Below, in pieces: positions 1 to 6,539 of a stretch of DNA of 12,799 bases. Position 1 is the first letter of the stretch. Every line of letters begins with the position of its first letter. Where the stretch lies: assembly GCA_026999335.1 (NCBI GenBank), contig JALTPW010000250.1, positions 1 to 12,799 on the forward strand, written 5' to 3'. The notes below the pieces were generated by a model. The model saw only the letters and a program-made list of their open reading frames with translations, had not been told where the DNA came from and searched no databases. Both the position numbers and the translations under genes were made by a program. The stretch comes from Chromatiales bacterium (GTDB taxonomy: Bacteria; Pseudomonadota; Gammaproteobacteria; SZUA-152).

Positions 1-131
1 CGCAGGGCATTACCCAGGGTATGCCCGAAACCACGCTCCAAGGGCTCCAATGTCACCTTTGCATGGTGACCATTGAACACTTGAACGTTGACAATACTCG
101 GCTTCAAAAAATCTGACAGTGAGCCTTGCAT
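1..131 (-). CDS. rpoA: RNA polymerase alpha subunit, N-terminal 43 codons (partial)
   Basis: This is the 5' end of the gene for the alpha subunit, which dimerises to nucleate RNA polymerase assembly and contacts activators and UP elements through its C-terminal domain. The visible protein starts MQGSLSDFLKPS and reaches the conserved stretch LEPLERGFGHTLGNALR, the dimerisation core of the N-terminal domain; the rest lies beyond the left edge. The ATG at 129-131 is preceded by a good Shine-Dalgarno (AAGAGGAAA). It follows rpsD by 51 nt as the next gene of the alpha block. The MQGS...FLKP opening is the gammaproteobacterial style, whereas betaproteobacterial RpoA starts differently (family knowledge). 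The identity is certain; nothing can be said about the C-terminal domain. Confidence 0.97.
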   Translation of the reverse strand, partial: MQGSLSDFLKPSIVNVQVFNGHHAKVTLEPLERGFGHTLGNAL

Positions 132-182
132 GGAATTTCCTCTTATAAGCTGACGATACGTTGCTGCGCTACCGTGTGTTGA

Positions 183-809
183 TTACTTGGAGTACAACTC
201 AACGATCAGATGCTCATTTATGTCAGACGGCAGTTCAGAGCGCTCCGGATAGGCCTTGAACACACCGCTCAGCTTCTTGCTGTCGACGTCAATCCATTCG
301 ACGAAACCACGCTGAGTGGCCAGATCCATGGAGTTCTGAATACGAATTTGCTGACGACAACCTTCACCAACAGCAACCACATCGGACGGACTGACCCGAT
401 AGGACGGAATCGTCACGACCCGCTCGTTAACCGTGATCGCCTTGTGGCGAATCAATTGACGCGCCTCACTGCGCGAGGCAGCATAACCCATGCGATAAAC
501 GACATTATCAAGACGGGATTCCAGCGTCTGCAAAAGATTCTCACCGGTCGCACCCTTGCGACGATCAGACTCCTGATAGTAGAGACGAAACTGCTTCTCA
601 AGAACACCATAGGTACGGCGCATTTTTTGTTTTTCGCGCAACTGGTTTGCATAGTCAGAAACACGCGTACGGCGCTGGCCATGCTGCCCCGGGGGAAATG
701 CACGATTCTCCATGGCACATTTTGCGGTATAACATTTTTCGCCCTTCAGAAAGAGCTTGGCCCCCTCACGGCGGCACTGGCGACACTTCGGTCCAATATA
801 TCTTGCCAT
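183..809 (-). CDS. rpsD: 30S ribosomal protein S4, zinc-ribbon (C+) form
   Basis: S4 is a primary 16S rRNA-binding protein that starts 30S assembly and, in E. coli, represses the alpha operon. The 208-residue protein starts MARYIGPK at the ATG at 807-809, with GGAG upstream. An in-frame extension of 15 codons back to 854 is rejected because it runs into rpsK and is not part of the family. Near the N-terminus Cys9, Cys12, Cys26 and Cys31 form a C-X2-C-X13-C-X4-C knuckle expected to bind zinc. E. coli S4 lacks this set. The S4 RNA-binding domain covers roughly residues 98-160 (SRLDNVVYRMG, ASRSEARQLI), and the C-terminus ends in the typical INEHLIVELYSK. The gene starts 14 nt after rpsK. Identity is certain; zinc binding is inferred from the cysteines. 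Confidence 0.98.
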   Translation of the reverse strand: MARYIGPKCRQCRREGAKLFLKGEKCYTAKCAMENRAFPPGQHGQRRTRVSDYANQLREKQKMRRTYGVLEKQFRLYYQESDRRKGATGENLLQTLESRLDNVVYRMGYAASRSEARQLIRHKAITVNERVVTIPSYRVSPSDVVAVGEGCRQQIRIQNSMDLATQRGFVEWIDVDSKKLSGVFKAYPERSELPSDINEHLIVELYSK

Positions 810-823
810 CTCAATCTCCGGAC

Positions 824-1207
824 TTACACACGGCGCCGCTTGGGAGGGCGGCAACCATTGTGCGGAATAGGGGTTACATCGGTAATGCTGGTAATGTTGA
901 AACCTTGACCATTCAAAGCGCGAATGGCGGATTCCCGACCCGGGCCCGGGCCCTTGACGTTAACCTCGAGGTTCTTCATCCCCATATCCTTGACCACCAC
1001 GGCCACGCGCTCTGCGGCAACCTGTGCGGCAAAGGGTGTACTCTTGCGAGAACCACGGAAACCTGAACCACCCGCCGTCGCCCAGGCAAGTGCATTGCCC
1101 TGACGGTCAGTGATGGTCACGATGGTATTATTGAAGGACGCATGAATGTGGGCGACACCGTCGACCACATTCTTTTTTATGCGCTTCTTTGTACGGGGAC
1201 TTGCCAT
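824..1207 (-). CDS. rpsK: 30S ribosomal protein S11
   Basis: S11 sits on the 30S platform and helps shape the E-site/Shine-Dalgarno helix region with S7 and S18. The 127-residue product carries the unmistakable core VAHIHASFNNTIVTITDRQG (residues about 18-37), then GGSGFRGSRKSTPFAAQ, VKGPGPGRESAIRAL and the C-terminal DVTPIPHNGCRPPKRRRV. The basic N-terminal tail is slightly shorter than in E. coli. The ATG at 1205-1207 has only a modest Shine-Dalgarno (AGGT about 8 nt upstream), so reinitiation after rpsM, which ends 34 nt earlier, may help. A T-run occurs in the rpsM-rpsK gap (CGTCTTTTTTATAGG), but I see no hairpin in front of it, so I do not call a terminator. Confidence 0.98.
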   Translation of the reverse strand: MASPRTKKRIKKNVVDGVAHIHASFNNTIVTITDRQGNALAWATAGGSGFRGSRKSTPFAAQVAAERVAVVVKDMGMKNLEVNVKGPGPGRESAIRALNGQGFNITSITDVTPIPHNGCRPPKRRRV

Positions 1208-1241
1208 TCCGCTTACCTATAAAAAAGACGTGTGAGTTAAA

Positions 1242-1598
1242 TTACTTGCGAATCATGCGCCGTGGACCCTTGCGGGTACGCGCATTGGTACGAGTACGCT
1301 GGCCACGCACCGGCAGACCGCGACGGTGACGAATACCGCGAGTACAACCCATGTCCATGAGCCGCTTGATGTTCATGGAAACTTCACGGCGCAGGTCACC
1401 TTCAACGATGAACTTGCCAACTTCTGAACGCAATGCCTCCAGCTCCTGTTCGGTAAGATCCTTGATCTTTGCACCGGTATTGACACTGGCTGCGGCACAG
1501 ATTTTTGCCGCGCGCGTAGGCCCAACGCCATAAATGGAAGTCAGCGCTATGACCGCATGTTTTTGATCTGGGACGTTGATCCCCGCAATACGCGCCAT
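1242..1598 (-). CDS. rpsM: 30S ribosomal protein S13
   Basis: S13 lies in the 30S head, contacts L5 and L31 through bridges B1a/B1b, and its tail reaches P-site tRNA. The 118-residue protein opens with MARIAGINVPDQKHA. It has the helix-hairpin-helix region around IYGVGPTRAAKICAAA (about residues 23-38) and the basic tail GIRHRRGLPVRGQRTRTNAR. Length equals E. coli S13. The ATG at 1596-1598 follows an excellent Shine-Dalgarno (TAGGAGAG). It is the first gene of the alpha block, 78 nt after rpmJ, and has its own probable promoter in that gap. Confidence 0.98.
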   Translation of the reverse strand: MARIAGINVPDQKHAVIALTSIYGVGPTRAAKICAAASVNTGAKIKDLTEQELEALRSEVGKFIVEGDLRREVSMNIKRLMDMGCTRGIRHRRGLPVRGQRTRTNARTRKGPRRMIRK

Positions 1599-1637
1599 TC
1601 TAATACTCTCCTAATCGATCGCCGCAGTAAACCGGCT

Positions 1638-1667
1638 ATTCTAAGCTTTCAACAACTGCCAATGCAA
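1638..1667 (-). promoter_or_regulatory. Probable alpha-operon promoter upstream of rpsM
   Basis: On the minus strand a -35-like TTGCAT (1662-1667) is followed after 18 bp by TAGAAT (1638-1643), a five-of-six match to the -10 consensus. The bases after the -10 (AGCCGG) are GC-rich, as in discriminators of growth-rate-regulated promoters. Position supports the call: E. coli also has its alpha promoter between rpmJ and rpsM. The -35 is weak (three of six). The predicted start would give a leader of only about 33 nt before rpsM. Confidence 0.5.
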
Positions 1668-1676
1668 GTGCCAGAC

Positions 1677-1790
1677 CTATCCCTGGCGCTGCTTATGGCG
1701 GGGATCCGAGCAGATCACTCGAACCACGCCCTTGCGGCGAACCACTTTGCACTTGCGGCATATTTTTTTAACCGATGCACGAACCTTCAT
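1677..1790 (-). CDS. rpmJ: 50S ribosomal protein L36, zinc-binding (C+) form, 37 aa
   Basis: L36 is the smallest 50S protein and sits near the base of the L7/L12 stalk and the GTPase-associated region. The translation is 37 residues, starting MKVRASVKKICRKC and ending ICSDPRHKQRQG. It carries the zinc ligands Cys11, Cys14, Cys27 and His32, so it is the zinc-dependent type. It is one residue shorter than E. coli L36, which has SAEPKHK in place of SDPRHK; the 37-residue form is common in betaproteobacteria and some other gammas (from memory). The ATG at 1788-1790 has a strong GGAGAGAG Shine-Dalgarno. It lies 35 nt after secY and 78 nt before rpsM. The short stem GGGC/GCCC just after the secY stop has no U-run. 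Confidence 0.98.
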   Translation of the reverse strand: MKVRASVKKICRKCKVVRRKGVVRVICSDPRHKQRQG

Positions 1791-1825
1791 CGTTCTCTCT
1801 CCAAACACAGGGCGCTTAGGCCCAC

Positions 1826-3172
1826 TTACAAACCACTTCGACCGTAGCCTTTTAGGTTGGCCTTTTTCATCAGGCCATCATACTGATGCGACATCAAGTG
1901 GGCCTGTATCTGCGAAATAAAATCCATGACGACAATAACAATAATCAGCAGTGACGTGCCGCCAAAATAGAAAGGCACGTTCCAGTAGACAATCATAAAT
2001 TCAGGCAACAAACAAACGGCGGTAATGTAGATTGCCCCGACGAGTGTCAGTCTCGACATGACTTGATCGATATATTTTGCCGTCTGCTGACCCGGGCGAA
2101 TACCAGGGATAAACGCACCCGAACGCTTTAGGTTGTCTGCTGTATCCTTAGGGTTGAACATCAACGCCGTATAGAAAAAGCAAAAGAAAATAATTGCCAA
2201 CGCATACATCAACACGTAAATCGGCTGGCCCGGGGAAAGCGTTGAAGAGAGATCCTTCAACCACCCCATCCCTTCTGCACTGCCAAACCATCCGCCCAGG
2301 GTCGCTGGAAACAGGATAATACTGGAAGCAAAGATCGGCGGGATAACGCCAGCCATATTCACCTTCAGCGGCAAATGGCTCTTCTGCGCAGCGAATACCT
2401 TTCGCCCCTGCTGGCGCTTTGCATAGTTAACGGTAATCCGCCGCTGGCCTCTCTCCATGAACACCACAAAGCCGGTGACCAAAATAACGAGCACCAATAA
2501 CGCAATAACCAGGAAGCCACTCAACTCACCGATTCGCGCCAGTTCCAAGGTACCGCCGATAGCCGAAGGAAGACCGGCAACGATACCAGCGAATATAATC
2601 AGTGAAATACCGTTACCAATCCCGCGCTCGGTGATCTGCTCACCCAGCCACATCAGGAACATCGTGCCCGTCACCAGACTGACCACCGCCGTAAACACGA
2701 AAGCCGGGCCCGGGTTCGGCACCACCGGCAATGCACCCATCTGCTGGCTTTGCAAGGCAATGGCAACACCGATGGACTGGAAGGTCGCCAGCCCTAAGGT
2801 TCCGTAGCGTGTGTACTGGGTGATCTTGCGGCGCCCGGACTCGCCTTCCTTCTTCAGTTGTTCCAGCTTCGGCACCACCGCCGTCAGCAATTGCATGATG
2901 ATCGAGGCCGAGATATAAGGCATGACACCCAATGCGAAAAGCGTCAAGCGCCCCAGTGCACCACCCGAGAACATGTTGAACATGTCCAGTATGGTGCCCT
3001 TTTGCTGATCGAACAGTATCGCCAGGGCAGCAGGATCAATGCCTGGCACCGGGATGAAAGAGCCGATGCGGAAAACCAGCATGGCCAGGAAGACAAACCA
3101 CAGGCGCTGCTTGAGTTCTGTCAGCTTGCCCGAACCCATGGCGCCGAGCATGGACGACCTGGAAGCGCCCAC
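1826..3172 (-). CDS. secY: Preprotein translocase channel subunit SecY
   Basis: SecY is the inner-membrane channel of the Sec system; with SecE and SecG it moves unfolded proteins driven by SecA or ribosomes. The 448-residue product has ten expected membrane helices. TM1 is around residues 23-44 (RLWFVFLAMLVFRIGSFIPV), and the plug/TM2 region FNMFSGGALGRLTLFALGVMPYISAS is at about 65-90. The cytosolic loop FIPGIRPGQQTAKYID carries Arg359, which matches the SecA-critical Arg357 of E. coli. The start taken is GTG at 3170-3172, directly abutting the rplO TAG, because GAGGAATAG precedes it and it gives the family's normal distance to ELKQRL. An ATG seven codons later (3149-3151) is the alternative and has a weaker Shine-Dalgarno. 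The gene sits between rplO and rpmJ with no infA following. Confidence 0.97.
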   Translation of the reverse strand: MGASRSSMLGAMGSGKLTELKQRLWFVFLAMLVFRIGSFIPVPGIDPAALAILFDQQKGTILDMFNMFSGGALGRLTLFALGVMPYISASIIMQLLTAVVPKLEQLKKEGESGRRKITQYTRYGTLGLATFQSIGVAIALQSQQMGALPVVPNPGPAFVFTAVVSLVTGTMFLMWLGEQITERGIGNGISLIIFAGIVAGLPSAIGGTLELARIGELSGFLVIALLVLVILVTGFVVFMERGQRRITVNYAKRQQGRKVFAAQKSHLPLKVNMAGVIPPIFASSIILFPATLGGWFGSAEGMGWLKDLSSTLSPGQPIYVLMYALAIIFFCFFYTALMFNPKDTADNLKRSGAFIPGIRPGQQTAKYIDQVMSRLTLVGAIYITAVCLLPEFMIVYWNVPFYFGGTSLLIIVIVVMDFISQIQAHLMSHQYDGLMKKANLKGYGRSGL

Positions 3173-3607
3173 CTATTCCTCGACTTTGCCGCCGGCAGCT
3201 TCAATCGCCGCACGTGCACCTTTGGTTGCCAGTACACCGCGCAACGTTACGGACTTGGCCACCTCACCAGAAGCGATCACTTTTGCACGCTTGATGTGCT
3301 GACCGACAATATTCGCCGCCTTCAGGGCAATCAGATCAACGATCTCGCCATCGACCTTTGCCAACTCACCAAGACGTACCTCAGCGGTAATACGTGCCTT
3401 GCGGGAACTGAAGCCAACTTTGGGAAGCCGGCGCTGCAAAGGCATCTGACCCCCTTCAAAGCCTACCTTATGAAAACCACCGGAGCGGGATTTTTGGCCC
3501 TTGTGGCCACGGCCACAGGTCTTGCCAAGGCCACAGCCAATACCACGCCCAACTCGCTTCGGGTTCTTCTTTGAGCCTTCTGCCGGCTTAAGAGTATTCA
3601 AACGCAT
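3173..3607 (-). CDS. rplO: 50S ribosomal protein L15
   Basis: L15 is a late-assembly 50S protein that threads into 23S rRNA domain II. The 144-residue protein (same length as E. coli) starts MRLNTLKPAEGSKK. It has the glycine/basic N-terminal extension RVGRGIGCGLGKTCGRGHKGQ (about residues 18-38), then SRSGGFHKVGFEGGQMPLQRRLPK, and a globular C-terminal half ending AAIEAAGGKVEE. The ATG at 3605-3607 is one base after the rpmD stop (TAA-A-ATG). Its Shine-Dalgarno (GAGGAAG) is inside the end of rpmD, a typical coupling arrangement. An in-frame TTG five codons further up (3620-3622) is rejected because it overlaps rpmD and lacks family support. Confidence 0.97.
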   Translation of the reverse strand: MRLNTLKPAEGSKKNPKRVGRGIGCGLGKTCGRGHKGQKSRSGGFHKVGFEGGQMPLQRRLPKVGFSSRKARITAEVRLGELAKVDGEIVDLIALKAANIVGQHIKRAKVIASGEVAKSVTLRGVLATKGARAAIEAAGGKVEE

Positions 3608-3608
3608 T

Positions 3609-3791
3609 TTATGCTTCCTCAACCTTTAGCATGTAGGAAACCGCATTGATCATGCCTCGGTTACACGGCGTGTCCTCGACCACAACGGTCTGATGCAGAC
3701 GACGAATACCCAGGCCGGACACGCAGGCCTTGTGGGCCGGCAGGCGTCCGATGGTGCTTCGCACCAGGGTGACTTTGACTTTCCCGGCCAT
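3609..3791 (-). CDS. rpmD: 50S ribosomal protein L30
   Basis: L30 is a small 23S rRNA-binding protein of the large subunit. The 60-residue product shows the family pattern: KVTLVRSTIGRLPAHKACVSGLGIRRLHQTVVVEDTP, then the short C-terminal NRGMINAVSYMLKVEEA. The length matches the short bacterial form. ATG at 3789-3791 follows the rpsE stop by only 3 nt, with GGAG contributed by the end of rpsE. It is followed one base later by rplO. Confidence 0.97.
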   Translation of the reverse strand: MAGKVKVTLVRSTIGRLPAHKACVSGLGIRRLHQTVVVEDTPCNRGMINAVSYMLKVEEA

Positions 3792-3794
3792 AAT

Positions 3795-4301
3795 TTACTC
3801 CGTAATCTCTTCGATGCGCTTGCCACGCTTGGCGGCGATGGCCTCGGGCGTTGTCATGCTGGTCAAGCCCTTAAATGTCGCGCGCACAACGTTGATCGGG
3901 TTATTTGAACCGATACACTTCGCCAGCACATCGCGCACACCCACCGCCTCAAAGACGGCACGCATTGCGCCGCCGGCAATGATGCCGGTACCTTCAGAGG
4001 CCGGCAACATCACGACCTTGGCCGCACCGTGCACACCCGTGATGGAATATTGCAGAGTGCCACCCTTGAGGTCGACCTTACGCATATTTTTACGTGCGTC
4101 TTCCATCGCCTTCTGCACTGCAACCGGCACTTCACGCGCCTTGCCACGACCGAAGCCAACACGGCCTTCGCCGTCACCCACCACCGTCAAAGCGGTAAAG
4201 CCGAAGATGCGACCACCCTTGACGACTTTGGCGACGCGATTAATACCGACGAGCTTTTCGATTAAGCCGTCGCTGTTTGCTGCTGCATCAAATTTTGCCA
4301 T
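3795..4301 (-). CDS. rpsE: 30S ribosomal protein S5
   Basis: S5 sits near the mRNA entry tunnel with S3 and S4 and affects decoding accuracy. The 168-residue protein has the N-terminal double-stranded-RNA-binding-like domain. Its loop NRVAKVVKGGRIFGF (residues 21-35) is where spectinomycin-resistance changes map in E. coli, and no deletion is seen there. The C-terminal domain includes EGTGIIAGGAMRAVFEAVGVRDVLAKCIGSNNPINVVRAT. ATG at 4299-4301 follows rplR by 16 nt with AAGGTG as Shine-Dalgarno. The C-terminus IEEITE resembles other gammaproteobacterial S5 ends. Confidence 0.98.
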   Translation of the reverse strand: MAKFDAAANSDGLIEKLVGINRVAKVVKGGRIFGFTALTVVGDGEGRVGFGRGKAREVPVAVQKAMEDARKNMRKVDLKGGTLQYSITGVHGAAKVVMLPASEGTGIIAGGAMRAVFEAVGVRDVLAKCIGSNNPINVVRATFKGLTSMTTPEAIAAKRGKRIEEITE

Positions 4302-4317
4302 GCGAACACCTTAACCT

Positions 4318-4671
4318 TTATATCTGCAAACCGCTTTCACGGGCCGCATCTGCGAGCGCCTTGACGCGCCCATGATACTGAAAACCGGAACGATCAAACG
4401 CAACCCGTTCGACCCCGGATGCCTTGGCGCGTTCCGCGATAAGCTGGCCGATCTTTTCGGCAGCCTCGATATTGCCCGTGCACTTCAGGCCTGACTTCAC
4501 ATCAGATTCCAGCGTGGAAGCACTCGCCACGACCTTTCCGCCATCAGGCGAAATAACCTGGGCATAAGTGTGTCGAGGAGTGCGATGAATACACAGGCGG
4601 TAAACGCCCAGTTCGCTGATCTTGGCGCGCGTACGACGAGCGCGGCGCAATCGACTCTGTTTCTTGTCCAT
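4318..4671 (-). CDS. rplR: 50S ribosomal protein L18
   Basis: L18 binds 5S rRNA and, with L5 and L25, anchors it in the central protuberance. The 117-residue product matches E. coli length. It has the basic N-terminus MDKKQSRLRRARRTRAKI, then RLCIHRTPRHTYAQVISPDGGKVVASASTLE, and the C-terminal signature VAFDRSGFQYHGRVKALADAARESGLQI. ATG at 4669-4671 lies 12 nt after the rplF stop; the nearest purine tract (AAGGGCGAAGAA) is only a fair Shine-Dalgarno. Confidence 0.98.
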   Translation of the reverse strand: MDKKQSRLRRARRTRAKISELGVYRLCIHRTPRHTYAQVISPDGGKVVASASTLESDVKSGLKCTGNIEAAEKIGQLIAERAKASGVERVAFDRSGFQYHGRVKALADAARESGLQI

Positions 4672-4683
4672 GATTCTTCGCCC

Positions 4684-5217
4684 TTACTTCTTCTTCGCTT
4701 CTTTACGCACGACCTGCTCATCGGAATAGCGTACGCCCTTGCCTTTATAGGGCTCTGGCGGACGATAAGCCCGAATATTCGCCGCCACCTGGCCGACCAA
4801 CTGCTTGTCAATACCCTTCACCACAACCTCGGTCTGGCTCGGGGTCTCAATGCTGACACCCTCAGGGATCTGATATTCAACCGGATGCGAAAATCCCAGC
4901 GAAAGATTGAGAACCTTGCCCTGGGCCTGGGCACGATAACCAACCCCCACCAGCGTCAGCTTCTTCTCAAAGCCCTGGGTCACACCAACAACCATGTTGT
5001 TCAGCAGAGCGCGGGTGGTGCCGGCCAGCGCATTGGCCTCCTTGCCGCCATTGCGTGGCGCAAAGGTCAGCACATTGTCTGCCTGCTTTACATCGACGGC
5101 GGTATGAACTTCATGGCTTATTTCGCCCTTGGCGCCCTTGACCTTGATCGCCTGGCCATCAATCCTGACTTCAACACCGGAAGGCAGCTGAACGGGGTTC
5201 TTAGCAACACGTGACAT
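4684..5217 (-). CDS. rplF: 50S ribosomal protein L6
   Basis: L6 binds the sarcin-ricin loop region of 23S rRNA near the factor-binding site and consists of two similar alpha/beta domains. The 177-residue protein starts MSRVAKNPVQLPSGVEV and contains both repeats (breakpoint near residue 82). It carries the bacterial L6 signature PEPYKGKGVRY at residues 154-164 and a lysine-rich tail KEAKKK. ATG at 5215-5217 is preceded by a very strong purine-rich Shine-Dalgarno (AAGGGGG) that starts within the rpsH stop codon region, 12 nt away. Confidence 0.98.
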   Translation of the reverse strand: MSRVAKNPVQLPSGVEVRIDGQAIKVKGAKGEISHEVHTAVDVKQADNVLTFAPRNGGKEANALAGTTRALLNNMVVGVTQGFEKKLTLVGVGYRAQAQGKVLNLSLGFSHPVEYQIPEGVSIETPSQTEVVVKGIDKQLVGQVAANIRAYRPPEPYKGKGVRYSDEQVVRKEAKKK

Positions 5218-5229
5218 GGTCAGTCCCCC

Positions 5230-5625
5230 TTAAGCGACAAAGCAGAGAATTTCACCACCATGACCGGCCTTGCGGGCGGCGCGATCTGTCATCAGACCCT
5301 TGGAGGTGGAAATCACGGCAACACCCAAACCGCCCATCACGCTGGGCAACTCGTCTTTACCTTTGTAGACACGCAGGCCAGGTCGACTCACGCGCTTGAT
5401 CAGATCGATGACGGGGCGTCCTTCATAATACTTGAGGGAAACGTCCATCACCGGCTTACCATCGATATCCTTGACAGATACGTTATTGATATACCCTTCA
5501 TCTTTAAGCAGGTTTGCGATAGCAACCTTCTGCTTGGAAGATGGCATCGTCACGCTCAATTTACCTGCTGAGAGAGCGTTACGAACACGGGTCAACATAT
5601 CCGCAATGGGATCAGTCATGCTCAT
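5230..5625 (-). CDS. rpsH: 30S ribosomal protein S8
   Basis: S8 is a primary binder of 16S rRNA helix 21 and is the known translational repressor of the spc operon in E. coli. The 131-residue product starts MSMTDPIADMLTRVRN, like E. coli MSMQDPIADMLTRIRN. It has the conserved C-terminal RNA-binding segment VISTSKGLMTDRAARK (about residues 104-119). The ATG at 5623-5625 has TTAGGAG upstream; a second ATG two codons in is possible but less consistent with relatives. The 42-nt gap before it holds a terminator-like hairpin (see separate entry), which could affect how much rpsH and downstream message is made. Confidence 0.98.
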   Translation of the reverse strand: MSMTDPIADMLTRVRNALSAGKLSVTMPSSKQKVAIANLLKDEGYINNVSVKDIDGKPVMDVSLKYYEGRPVIDLIKRVSRPGLRVYKGKDELPSVMGGLGVAVISTSKGLMTDRAARKAGHGGEILCFVA

Positions 5626-5640
5626 GCCAGAAACTCCTAA

Positions 5641-5670
5641 CTAAAAATACACTGCCCGCGGCAGTGTTTA
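5641..5670 (-). terminator. Terminator-like hairpin plus U-run between rpsN and rpsH
   Basis: Read on the minus strand, the rpsN TAA (5668-5670) is followed at once by an 8-bp perfect stem. The arms are ACACTGCC (5660-5667 with partner 5649-5656, one being the reverse complement of the other) and the loop is GCG. The 3' arm is followed by ATTTTTAG. A GC-containing stem directly followed by five U is the shape of an intrinsic terminator. It is inside an operon whose downstream genes are essential, so full termination cannot be its role; partial attenuation or a processing signal is more likely. The structure is seen; its function is inferred. Confidence 0.5.
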
Positions 5671-5973
5671 CCAACTGGCCTTGACCAGACCAGGAATATC
5701 ACCACGCATTGCAGCTTCACGCAATTTCGTACGGCTCAGCCCAAACTTCCGATAGTAACCGTGCGGACGTCCTGTCTGGCGGCAGCGATTGCGCTGACGA
5801 CACGGGCTGGCATCACGCGGCAGAGACTGAAATTTTCTGCGCACCTCTTCCTTCTCTTCATAACTCAGGGAAGGATCCTTCAGCTTCGCCTTCAACTCAG
5901 CGCGCTTGGCGGCATACTTTTTCACCAAACGGGCGCGCTTCAGCTCACGATTAATAATGGAAACTTTTGCCAT
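5668..5973 (-). CDS. rpsN: 30S ribosomal protein S14, zinc-free (C-) long form
   Basis: S14 is a head protein of the 30S subunit that contacts 16S rRNA near the A site. The 101-residue product is the long form without the paired CxxC zinc knuckles of the short C+ form. It starts MAKVSIINRELKRARLV and has LPRDASPCRQRNRCRQTGRPHG (about residues 51-72), then FGLSRTKLREAAMRGDIPGLVKASW. Cys58 and Cys64 are the only cysteines; Cys58 is Ser in E. coli. ATG at 5971-5973 lies 12 nt after rplE with a modest AAGAGA purine tract. The downstream neighbour rpsH is separated by the hairpin at 5641-5670. Confidence 0.98.
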   Translation of the reverse strand: MAKVSIINRELKRARLVKKYAAKRAELKAKLKDPSLSYEEKEEVRRKFQSLPRDASPCRQRNRCRQTGRPHGYYRKFGLSRTKLREAAMRGDIPGLVKASW

Positions 5974-5985
5974 CGCTAGATTCTC

Positions 5986-6525
5986 TTACTTTTTAAGCGG
6001 AAGATTGAAGGCGGTCAGCAATGCACGCGCCTCATCATCGGTCTTTGCGGTGGTCGTGAAACAAATATCCATACCACGAATCGCGTCGATCTGATCGTAA
6101 TCGATTTCCGGGAACATGATCTGCTCCTGGATACCCATACTGTAGTTACCACGGCCATCGAAGGCCTTGCCATTCAAACCCCGAAAATCACGGATACGCG
6201 GAATGGCAATGCTAATCAGGCGATCCAGAAAATCGTACATACGCTCACGGCGCAGCGTTACCTTGCAGCCCACCGGCCAACCTTCACGCACCTTGAATCC
6301 CGCCACAGAAAGGCGTGCCTTGGTGACGATAGGCGCCTGACCTGAAATCCTCACCATGTCGGCAACGGCATTCTGAATAACCTTCTTGTCACCGATCGCC
6401 TCACCCACGCCCATATTCAGGGTGATCTTGGTGATCCGGGGAACTTCCATCACACTCGTGTAGCCAAACTGCTCCTGAAGCTGCTTGGTCACGGTATCCT
6501 TATAAAACTCTTTAAGTCTGGACAT
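5986..6525 (-). CDS. rplE: 50S ribosomal protein L5
   Basis: L5 binds 5S rRNA and forms bridge B1b with S13 at the central protuberance. The 179-residue protein (E. coli length) begins MSRLKEFYKDTVTKQLQEQF. It includes VPRITKITLNMGVGEA (residues about 28-43) and the conserved GIQEQIMFPEIDYDQIDAIRGMDI near the C-terminus. ATG at 6523-6525 is 14 nt after rplX; GTTAGG gives a moderate Shine-Dalgarno. In E. coli the S8 repressor site is at this junction, but the ACTAC...GTAGT-type hairpin found there is not visible here. Confidence 0.98.
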   Translation of the reverse strand: MSRLKEFYKDTVTKQLQEQFGYTSVMEVPRITKITLNMGVGEAIGDKKVIQNAVADMVRISGQAPIVTKARLSVAGFKVREGWPVGCKVTLRRERMYDFLDRLISIAIPRIRDFRGLNGKAFDGRGNYSMGIQEQIMFPEIDYDQIDAIRGMDICFTTTAKTDDEARALLTAFNLPLKK

Positions 6526-6539
6526 TTGCCTAACTCGCC

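Noticed and set aside
810..854. N-terminal extension of S4 by 15 residues
   Set aside because: It would overlap the end of rpsK and has no counterpart in S4 proteins; the MARYIGP start has its own Shine-Dalgarno.
210..908. 232-codon open frame on the plus strand opposite rpsD and rpsK
   Set aside because: It is antisense to two certain genes, its product resembles no known protein, and long antisense frames are common opposite ribosomal genes with strong codon bias.
1599..1825. An infA gene between secY and rpsM
   Set aside because: The interval holds only rpmJ and short gaps; no IF-1 sequence is present on either strand.
2858..3574. 238-codon plus-strand frame opposite secY and rplO
   Set aside because: Antisense shadow: low-complexity His/Arg-rich product, no ribosome-binding site of note, no recognisable domain.
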